Shown here: positions 1 through 4,765 of the stretch, one piece after another
How the letters are laid out: each line of letters opens with the position of its first letter
How positions within the stretch are numbered: position 1 is the stretch's first letter
Assembly: GCA_964654815.1 (NCBI GenBank)
Contig: CAZZLH010000018.1
Location: 1 to 27,368, forward strand
Reading direction: 5' to 3'
DNA from: ZLKRG08 sp964654815
GTDB taxonomy: Bacteria; Actinomycetota; Actinomycetes; Nanopelagicales; Nanopelagicaceae
Length of the DNA stretch: 27,368 bases
Program-made: the position numbers and the translations under genes
Notes under the pieces: generated by a model
What the model saw: the letters and a program-made list of their open reading frames with translations, nothing else
Database searches by the model: none
Told to the model about the DNA's origin: nothing

Positions 1-2
1 CA

Positions 3-368
3 TGGATCAACCAACCAAGTCAGAAATTAAACCTCGCAAATTTCAATCTTTTGAATTCAGAGGTCGAACAACAAGTCTGGTATTTGGTTCCAAAGAATAT
101 TTCAAAAAACTCAAAAACAAAAAACCAATTTGTCAATGATGACTTCGCAAGCGATACCTATCAGAAATATGGTGGCGCAAAGGCAGTTGCCAAGTTACTT
201 TTAGATCAACCAAAAAAATACATCAAACCTTTTGCACTGCTTGCTTTCCTACCTTTGTTCGATCGCGTTGCGCAGATGGTTTATATATTGGTAGCTCGTA
301 ATCGTGGCAACATAAGTCGCTTCACTAAGAAAAATTCTTCTAGCAAAAACTCATCTTGTGAAAATTAA
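3..368 (+). CDS. DCC-family (DUF393) thiol-disulfide oxidoreductase-like protein, 3' part
   Basis: The frame is open from the left edge, so the 5' end lies outside the window; the first in-window start-like codon (TTG at 51) is probably internal. The pattern fits the second half of DCC/DUF393 proteins: a segment like NLANFNLLNSEVEQQVWYLV, then GGAKAVAKLLL, and a hydrophobic helix ending in VYILVARNRGNISRF, which resembles the family's closing 'Y-x-hydrophobic-ARNR' signature. The CxxC-type motif that names the family would lie upstream and is not visible. The Ser/Asn/Lys-rich last ~15 residues look non-conserved. The function of the family is poorly known; a redox role is assumed from the N-terminal cysteines. 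Family assignment is by pattern memory, moderately sure. Confidence 0.6.
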   Translation, partial: WINQPSQKLNLANFNLLNSEVEQQVWYLVPKNISKNSKTKNQFVNDDFASDTYQKYGGAKAVAKLLLDQPKKYIKPFALLAFLPLFDRVAQMVYILVARNRGNISRFTKKNSSSKNSSCEN

Positions 369-552
369 GAATATCTTTAGGTCAAGATAAATCTGGTTAC
401 TCATCGGTATCAATGCAGTTAATGCAACAAGTAGGAACCAACGGGCGTGTCGCTGTTTTTGGCCCAATTAATCTCAAAAAAACGGACATTACGCTCAAAA
501 AGCCGTGGTAAATGCGTTGCAAAATGGAATGAAAGAGTTATTAGGCGCATAA
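362..552 (+). pseudogene. Frameshifted 3' remnant of an unrecognised gene
   Basis: Frame 362-511 reads a protein-like segment (GYSSVSMQLMQQVGTNGRVA, then VFGPINLKK) that stops at TAA 509-511. Frame 478-552 reads NGHYAQKAVVNALQNGMKEL then LGA and stop (TAA 550-552). The two halves would join smoothly if the run of seven A at 476-482 had one more A. This suggests an indel at a homopolymer, either a real mutation or an assembly/sequencing error. No start codon with a ribosome site is seen: the frame opens at 362 right after a TGA (359-361), so the 5' part is missing or lies in another frame overlapping the preceding gene. I do not recognise the family. It could also be chance open frames. Confidence 0.4.
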
Positions 553-560
553 TTGGCAGG

Positions 561-582
561 TTCGAAGGGCTATCCCTTTGAA
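561..582 (+). promoter_or_regulatory. Hairpin in the 5' leader of actinorhodopsin
   Basis: TTCGAAGGG (561-569) pairs with CCCTTTGAA (574-582) around a CTAT loop: nine pairs including one G-U. No U-run follows, so it is not a classical intrinsic terminator. It ends about 14 nt before the ribosome-binding site of the rhodopsin gene (597-603). It could stabilise the mRNA 5' end, or be the weak end signal of the upstream remnant. Its function is unproven. Confidence 0.45.
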
Positions 583-608
583 ATTTGAAAACTCCCGGAG
601 AGGAAGAA

Positions 609-1382
609 ATGCTTCAATTATCAGCTGGCCAATGGAGTACGTTGTACAACTTATTCTCATTTGGTCTTATCTCAATGCTCGCTACCACCGTGTACACCTT
701 GGTAGTGCAGAACCGAGTACTACCTAAGTATCGCGTAGCGCTTGTTATGTCATCTATGGTGACTTTCATCGCTGCCTACCACTACTGGCGCATCTTCAAT
801 TCGTTCAGCGAAACGTCAGAGAATGGTGCGATCAAGATTGGTACCGCACAGGGAACTTTCAATGAGGCTTATCGCTACGTTGACTGGATCTTGACTGTGC
901 CTTTGTTGCTCGTAGAAGTTGTCGCAGTGTTGGCTCTGGCAAAAGAAGTTGCCAAGTCATTGATGACCCGTTTGGTAGTGGCTTCTGCAGCCATGATCAT
1001 CCTTGGTTATCCAGGCGAAATTTCAATGGACAACACCACCAAGATGATCTACTTCGTACTATCGATGATCCCATTCGTATATATCTTGTACGTATTGTTC
1101 GTCGAACTAGGCAAGTCCTTAGATCGTCAACCAGCAGGCGTAGCAGGTCGTATCAGCGGTCTTCGCAACCTCCTATTGGTTACTTGGTTGGTCTATCCAA
1201 TCTCATACTTGATCCCTGTATTCATCACAAACCCAAGTGCAAGTGAAGCTGCTTCACTATTCACCTATCGTCAGATTGGTTACACAATCGCTGACGTATT
1301 GGCGAAGTGCTTGTTCGGTCTTGTGGTCTTCAACATCGCCCGTATGAAGTCGGCGGCTGAAGGCATGAAGGAAGATCACTAA
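609..1382 (+). CDS. actR: Actinorhodopsin, light-driven proton pump
   Basis: Seven-helix microbial rhodopsin of 257 aa that uses retinal to pump protons out of the cell in light. Visible key residues: H58 (helix B, proteorhodopsin His75 position), D92 (counter-ion/proton acceptor), T96 and E103 (proton donor), i.e. the DTE motif of proton pumps, in RYVDWILTVPLLLVE. Position L100 matches Leu105 of proteorhodopsin, which predicts green absorption. The Schiff-base lysine is K233 in TIADVLAKCLFG. The stretch ILGYPGE (131-137) is very close to xanthorhodopsin/actinorhodopsin helix E. The ATG at 609 is chosen because GGAGAGG (597-603) lies just upstream; an in-frame TTG at 585 would make the ribosome site part of the protein. 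The gene stands alone and ends in a strong terminator. No retinal or carotenoid synthesis gene is in the window. Confidence 0.95.
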   Translation: MLQLSAGQWSTLYNLFSFGLISMLATTVYTLVVQNRVLPKYRVALVMSSMVTFIAAYHYWRIFNSFSETSENGAIKIGTAQGTFNEAYRYVDWILTVPLLLVEVVAVLALAKEVAKSLMTRLVVASAAMIILGYPGEISMDNTTKMIYFVLSMIPFVYILYVLFVELGKSLDRQPAGVAGRISGLRNLLLVTWLVYPISYLIPVFITNPSASEAASLFTYRQIGYTIADVLAKCLFGLVVFNIARMKSAAEGMKEDH

Positions 1383-1426
1383 GTTAAACACTTAGGAAAT
1401 AGTTCCAATAGAGCAAGACTCTAGAG

Positions 1427-1467
1427 ATTACGGGCTCCGGCGCTAAGTCGGGGCCCGTAATTTTTTT
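1427..1467 (+). terminator. Intrinsic terminator after actinorhodopsin
   Basis: ATTACGGGCTCCG (1427-1439) pairs with CGGGGCCCGTAAT (1449-1461) in a 13-pair stem (one G-U), loop GCGCTAAGT, followed by seven T (1461-1467). This is a textbook Rho-independent terminator and marks the rhodopsin transcript as monocistronic at its 3' end. Confidence 0.93.
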
Positions 1468-1506
1468 AATTTTACTTAGGCTTACACGAGTAAATCGCAA
1501 CTAGGT

Positions 1507-1533
1507 ATTAGAGTAATTAGAGTAATTAGAGTG
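1507..1533. repeat. 9-nt tandem repeat, three copies
   Basis: ATTAGAGTA, ATTAGAGTA and ATTAGAGTG follow head to tail just upstream of the small membrane-protein gene at 1553. The 9-nt period could place a regulator on nearly the same helix face each time, or may simply be slippage. No known operator is recognised. Confidence 0.7.
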
Positions 1534-1552
1534 ATCAATTGAAGGGGCAACT

Positions 1553-1795
1553 ATGAAAATCTCGCATTACCGCGCTGGGGCCTACGCCCTGCTGGCCATC
1601 TCACTGATAAATGCGGTCTATCAGCAGAGCAACGATGCTGTATTGGCTAGATCGCTAGTACTTGCAGCAATAGCTGGAGCGCTTCTTGCTCTGACGTTAA
1701 CAAAATCATTTATGAGCTGGATGGAGCGTGCCGCGCTTAGCCGCGCCTGGTGGACTCTGATCGTTATTGGAATTATTGCAGATTTGATTGCTTAA
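1553..1795 (+). CDS. Small hypothetical membrane protein
   Basis: An 80-aa protein with three likely membrane segments (about residues 10-22, 33-49 and 63-80), short charged links (KSFMSWMERAALSR) and almost no tail after the last helix. The ATG follows a purine-rich site, GAAGGGG (about 1541-1547). It lies between a 9-nt tandem repeat and a convergent DoxX-like gene, whose 3' end it overlaps by 23 nt. I recognise no family. The steady hydrophobic pattern and ribosome site argue for a real gene. Confidence 0.65.
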   Translation: MKISHYRAGAYALLAISLINAVYQQSNDAVLARSLVLAAIAGALLALTLTKSFMSWMERAALSRAWWTLIVIGIIADLIA

Positions 1796-2177
1796 GCTTT
1801 TTTATAACCTTCCAAGACCAATAGAAGAGCGGTAATTGCAAGGGCAATCTGGCATATGCAATCAAAGGATCGGGCATGGGACGGTCCGCCCAGTCAATCG
1901 CCATATTTATATTGGCCGGATAGACCGCAATAAAGAGAGCTAGCGCAAAGAACGCACCCCAGAGTCTTATCGAACGCCCGGCTATATTTCGGTCGCTCTG
2001 ATTGATCAACATCAAGCCGATCGCCATCTCAATCACGCCACTTAGATAAGTCCAGAACCTAGGATCACCGGGTAAAAATGCAGGGACAATCAAATCCAGC
2101 GGTTTTGGAATAATGAAATGACCAATACCTGTGGCTAGCAAAAAATAACCTAGCGGCGTTCCGGGCTTTCGCTTCAT
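1773..2177 (-). CDS. DoxX-like four-helix membrane protein
   Basis: A 134-aa membrane protein with four hydrophobic segments. The first helix carries LLATGIGHFIIP, followed by FLPGDPRFWTYLSGVIEMAI and a helix 3 with ALFIAVYPANINMAID. The layout (GxxHF in helix 1, P-x-x-Y/W-x-x-G-x-x-E-x-x-x-G before helix 2, YPANxxM) fits DoxX-like proteins. These are often linked to redox or thiol homeostasis, but this member's substrate is unknown. It ends in a lysine-rich tail. The 3' end overlaps the small gene at 1553-1795 tail to tail by 23 nt. A TAGGTT box ends 7 nt before the ATG, so the mRNA may be leaderless. Confidence 0.75.
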   Translation of the reverse strand: MKRKPGTPLGYFLLATGIGHFIIPKPLDLIVPAFLPGDPRFWTYLSGVIEMAIGLMLINQSDRNIAGRSIRLWGAFFALALFIAVYPANINMAIDWADRPMPDPLIAYARLPLQLPLFYWSWKVIKKLKQSNLQ

Positions 2178-2184
2178 GGTCGCA

Positions 2185-2190
2185 AACCTA
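2185..2190 (-). promoter_or_regulatory. -10 box for the DoxX-like gene (leaderless type)
   Basis: On the minus strand TAGGTT fits TANNNT and ends 7 nt before the ATG at 2177. No good -35 is seen. Confidence 0.45.
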
Positions 2191-2217
2191 TCCGATTGGC
2201 AATAAAATTCCCGCTAA

Positions 2218-2291
2218 CGGGATGTAGCGCAGTTTGGTAGCGCACCAGGCTGGGGGTCTGGGGGCCGCGGGTTCAAATCCCGCCATCCCGA
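2218..2291 (+). tRNA. tRNA-Pro (anticodon GGG)
   Basis: A complete 74-nt cloverleaf: acceptor CGGGATG/CATCCCG, D-arm GCGC/GCGC with AGTTTGGTA loop, anticodon arm CCAGG/TCTGG with loop CTGGGGG (anticodon GGG), and T-arm GCGGG/CCCGC with TTCAAAT loop. The discriminator base is A. The 3' CCA is not encoded (CTC follows). It reads proline codon CCC. Confidence 0.96.
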
Positions 2292-2444
2292 CTCAAAAGC
2301 CGCACCGGGGAATAACCCTGAAATTTACTTCACAAAATCCTCCAGCCAGGAATATCAGAAAAGTGCCATTCGTTATTTGAATGCGACCCATCTAGTTGGG
2401 CTAAATGCCAACATGATGGCTACTCGCTTACATAGGAGTAATTC

Positions 2445-2477
2445 GTGAAAAGGAGAAACAAATGGCATACGCATTAG
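2445..2477 (+). CDS. Possible leader peptide (10 aa) overlapping the hsp20 start
   Basis: A GTG at 2445 lies 6 nt after AGGAG (2434-2438) and opens a very basic peptide, MKRRNKWHTH, that stops at TAG 2475-2477, 13 nt inside the hsp20 gene in another frame. The codons AAA AGG AGA of this short frame form the ribosome site of hsp20 itself, so translating the leader could mask or open hsp20 initiation. It may be chance: it is short and there is no comparison to support it. Confidence 0.25.
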   Translation: MKRRNKWHTH

Positions 2478-2932
2478 TTAAAAACAATAAATCACCTCGA
2501 TCTATTTTGAGCGACTTCTTCCCTAATTTCGATTCCTGGACGATTGGCTTTGATCGTGAATGGCAAATCTTGGAAGATCTCCAGAACTCGCTCACCGGTG
2601 GGGCCTCTTCTTACCCGCCTTACAACATCAAGCAGACTGGTGATAATTCTTACGAGGTGGAGATGGCCGTTGCTGGCTTCAGTAAAGATGACCTAAAAGT
2701 CGAGTTGAATAACAATCGACTAATCATCGAAGGTAAGAGTGGCTCAAAGGAAGAGAAATCCGAGGGAGATTATGTCTATAAAGGAATCGCCTCTCGCCAC
2801 TTCCGTCAATCATTTGCGCTAGCGGACCATGTGAAGGTTGTTGGCAGTGAATTGAAAGATGGCATCTTGAAGGTTGAACTCGAGCGCAATATCCCAGCAG
2901 AGATGCGGCCACGCTTGATCGAAATCAAGTAG
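2462..2932 (+). CDS. Hsp20 small heat-shock protein (alpha-crystallin family)
   Basis: A 156-aa ATP-independent holdase that binds unfolding proteins in the cytoplasm and passes them to DnaK/ClpB. The N-terminal ~50 residues are the variable oligomer arm. The alpha-crystallin domain runs from about 52 to 145, with YNIKQTGDNSYEVEMAVAGF, DLKVELNNNRLIIEG, the 'YKGIASRHFRQSFALADHV' segment and the GILKVELER signature (G-x-L-x-V-x-x-x-R). The C-terminal RPRLIEIK supplies an IXI-like tail. The layout resembles class A (IbpA-like) proteins. A strong AAAAGGAG site (2448-2455) sits 6 nt before the ATG. No HspR (HAIR) or CIRCE element is seen upstream. A hairpin downstream probably ends the transcript. 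Confidence 0.92.
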   Translation: MAYALVKNNKSPRSILSDFFPNFDSWTIGFDREWQILEDLQNSLTGGASSYPPYNIKQTGDNSYEVEMAVAGFSKDDLKVELNNNRLIIEGKSGSKEEKSEGDYVYKGIASRHFRQSFALADHVKVVGSELKDGILKVELERNIPAEMRPRLIEIK

Positions 2933-2950
2933 CTCTCGTAAGACGCGGCG

Positions 2951-2998
2951 AGCGCCCTGTAACGCCATAGTTACGGGGCGCTTGGCATTTATCTTCAT
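2951..2998 (+). terminator. Hairpin terminator after hsp20
   Basis: AGCGCCCTGTAAC (2951-2963) pairs with GTTACGGGGCGCT (2970-2982), 13 pairs with one G-U and a six-base loop. The tail TGGCATTTATCTTCATT is only moderately T-rich, so termination may be partial. Confidence 0.75.
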
Positions 2999-3016
2999 TT
3001 AAAAAGTTCTTGAGAT

Positions 3017-3022
3017 TAAGGT
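3017..3022 (+). promoter_or_regulatory. -10 box for the phosphodiesterase-like gene (leaderless type)
   Basis: TAAGGT (TANNNT) ends exactly 6 nt before the ATG at 3029. A loose -35 candidate, TTCATT (2994-2999), is 17 nt upstream. Confidence 0.5.
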
Positions 3023-3028
3023 AGCGCT

Positions 3029-3817
3029 ATGGCTGCCAGACCCAAAGTCCTACTTCTAGGCATTGATGGTCTAATGTTGCAAAGAGCAATCGATTCCGGG
3101 CGAGCAAGTACCTTGGCAAGACTTCGTAGCGATAGTTTCTTTGTTGAGACAGTTGTTGATTTACCAACCCTCTCAGGTCCCAGTTGGTCGACCTATCTGA
3201 CCGGAACCAATAAAGATCAGCATAAAGTGTTAAACAATCTCTTCATCGACCATAACCTGCAAGCAACGCCCGATTTACTAACACAGGCGCTAAAAAAACA
3301 TAATGACCTAATGACTTACGCTGCAGCAGGTTGGCCTCCACTTATCGACCCCACTGATATTGGCCCAGTTATTGCAGATGGCGCGCATCTTAGATTTGCT
3401 CGCGATGGCGAAACCCACGGTTACACCAAAATCGATCATGAAATTTTTGAACATTCTCTAGCTACATTCAATGAAATCGGTCCAGATCTGAGTTTCGTAT
3501 ATTTCTGTGGCGCAGATGAGGCTGGCCACCGCCATGGCACTTTATATGGTCCTTACTTTGATGCAATAGAGCGGATTGATGGTTATGTAGCAGAGATTTA
3601 TCGTGTGCTAAAGAATCGAGTTGATAAACATCAAGAGAGCTGGCTCTTGGTGGTAATCACTGATCATGGACATAGAGATGAGGGTGGTCATGGTGGAGAT
3701 ACTCCACAAGAGCGCGCCTCATTCGTATTGGCTCATGGCTTAGGGCGTAACCATCCCAATTGGCCCACCGACCTAGAACCCCAGCATCTGGCAAATTTGA
3801 TCTTGGCTGAGCTTTGA
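3029..3817 (+). CDS. Type I phosphodiesterase / nucleotide pyrophosphatase-like hydrolase
   Basis: A 262-aa member of the alkaline-phosphatase superfamily (type I phosphodiesterase branch), which cleaves phospho-ester or pyrophosphate bonds with two metal ions. Likely metal ligands are D13 (LLLGIDG), D163 and H167 (GADEAGHRHG), D212 and H213 (ITDHGH), and H221 (GGHGG). The nucleophile is probably S49 in PTLSGPSWSTYLTG, where relatives have Thr or Ser. No signal peptide is visible, so a cytoplasmic place is likely. It is somewhat shorter than secreted NPPs, lacking cap insertions. It converges on the kinase-like gene with a 2-nt gap; a shared role in phospho-alcohol handling is possible but unproven. 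The substrate cannot be read from sequence. Confidence 0.85.
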   Translation: MAARPKVLLLGIDGLMLQRAIDSGRASTLARLRSDSFFVETVVDLPTLSGPSWSTYLTGTNKDQHKVLNNLFIDHNLQATPDLLTQALKKHNDLMTYAAAGWPPLIDPTDIGPVIADGAHLRFARDGETHGYTKIDHEIFEHSLATFNEIGPDLSFVYFCGADEAGHRHGTLYGPYFDAIERIDGYVAEIYRVLKNRVDKHQESWLLVVITDHGHRDEGGHGGDTPQERASFVLAHGLGRNHPNWPTDLEPQHLANLILAEL

Positions 3818-3819
3818 GC

Positions 3820-4731
3820 TCAACCTAAGTCATTTAATAATTGATAGAAATACTTCGACCCAAAATCGCGCTTTACATCGTCATATTTGAGCATTCCCCA
3901 CTGCCAAAAATCGAAGTCAATCTCGGAAATTGAATTCTGAATCGATGCCCATAAGGTCCAGCCATACTTCGCAAGCGTGGCAAACAACCAAGCCCTAGCA
4001 AATTTATCGCTTCGATCTGATCCGTAATAGCCACGGATGAGTTGGTGCAGCACCTCAATATCCTGACCTGATTCAGACCAGATATTTCCTAATTCGAAGC
4101 AGGGATCGTTATTGCCCGAATACTCATAATCAATCAGCCAAATCATCTGGCCATCGTCAATGAAGTTTGCCGGGAGCAGATCATTATTACAGGGCACTTT
4201 TCCCGAATCTGTTTGTCGCAGCGCCCGTTGCAGGTCCTCTTTGACCTTGGCAAATTCCAAATAACCTTCTGGTAATCGAAATCCCCGGTCAATCACCAAA
4301 TCGAGGTATCGCTGTTGAATCTGGAACATGTCAAAATCAAGTAGGAATGGTTTAGCAGAGTGCAGTTTTTTTACACTCTCTGCAATCCGGAGCGCATTAT
4401 TGGCTACATCGACACCATCAAAGGTCTTTCCAGGTAAGAATCCAATAACGAGAAGACCAAGTTCAGCTTTATAGTCATATACCGGGGCACCAATTCCAGC
4501 CTCTGCCGCTATCTTGGAATTATTGAATTCGTTATTGCGATCAATGGACAACAGCCCAGACTCATTGCTTGAGATACGGGCTACATAATCACCATGGTCT
4601 GTTTCGACTTTGATATTCCGGTTGGTCAAGCCGCCAGATAATTCGACTAAATTGGTACGGCCCTGCAGAAAACTTGATGCATCCAGCGTCTGGCCAAACT
4701 CTCGTTCCAATTCAATTGCTGACAGCGCCAT
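3820..4731 (-). CDS. Choline/ethanolamine-kinase-like phosphotransferase (APH fold)
   Basis: Protein-kinase-like small-molecule phosphotransferase of 303 aa from the chosen start. Visible: a glycine-containing N-lobe loop LSGGLTNRN (31-39), the Brenner-type loop C-N-N-D-L-L-P-A-N-F (181-190) with catalytic D184 and N189, and the metal-binding D201 in WLIDYEYSGNNDP, which resembles choline kinases (DFEY-like). The usual first His of the HxD motif is Asn here (N182). The divergent neighbour is a dimethylglycine/sarcosine dehydrogenase-like gene, which fits choline-related metabolism. Start: an upstream in-frame ATG at 4746 adds five residues, but a TATCAT box ends 6 nt before the ATG at 4731, so a leaderless start there is preferred. 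Phosphorylation of choline, ethanolamine or another amino-alcohol is inference. Confidence 0.8.
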   Translation of the reverse strand: MALSAIELEREFGQTLDASSFLQGRTNLVELSGGLTNRNIKVETDHGDYVARISSNESGLLSIDRNNEFNNSKIAAEAGIGAPVYDYKAELGLLVIGFLPGKTFDGVDVANNALRIAESVKKLHSAKPFLLDFDMFQIQQRYLDLVIDRGFRLPEGYLEFAKVKEDLQRALRQTDSGKVPCNNDLLPANFIDDGQMIWLIDYEYSGNNDPCFELGNIWSESGQDIEVLHQLIRGYYGSDRSDKFARAWLFATLAKYGWTLWASIQNSISEIDFDFWQWGMLKYDDVKRDFGSKYFYQLLNDLG

Positions 4732-4747
4732 TGCTGGATGATACATT
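4719..4747 (+). promoter_or_regulatory. Leaderless promoter of the dehydrogenase gene
   Basis: CTGACA (4719-4724, 5/6 to TTGACA), 17-nt spacer, TACATT (4742-4747), then 6 nt to the GTG at 4754. The promoter lies partly inside the 5' end of the opposite gene. Confidence 0.65.
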
Positions 4748-4765
4748 TACAAGGTGTCTAGCCAA
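4738..4765 (-). promoter_or_regulatory. Leaderless promoter of the kinase-like gene
   Basis: On the minus strand: TTGGCT (4760-4765) as -35, 16-nt spacer, TATCAT (4738-4743) as -10, then 6 nt to the ATG at 4731. Its -10 shares two base pairs (4742-4743) with the opposite promoter. Confidence 0.6.

Noticed and set aside
2..139. Open frame of 45 codons starting with ATG at the left edge
   Set aside because: The competing frame (3-368) shows the conserved DCC-family pattern; both cannot be coding.
476..483. Programmed -1 frameshift at the A7 run
   Set aside because: The zero-frame register does not match a canonical X-XXY-YYZ slip site, no downstream pseudoknot is evident and no start codon is found; an indel is simpler.
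585..608. TTG start for actinorhodopsin eight codons upstream of the ATG
   Set aside because: Those codons contain the ribosome site GGAGAGG for the ATG at 609, and family proteins begin near MLQLS.
2294..2460. Search for HAIR (HspR) or CIRCE heat-shock operators upstream of hsp20
   Set aside because: No CTTGAGT-N7-ACTCAAG or CIRCE-like inverted repeat is present.
2724..2912. Minus-strand open frame inside hsp20
   Set aside because: Shadow frame; no start signal and no recognisable family against a clear Hsp20 on the other strand.
4732..4746. Five-codon longer start of the kinase-like gene (MYHPA)
   Set aside because: No ribosome site or suitable -10 for that ATG, while the ATG at 4731 has TATCAT 6 nt upstream.
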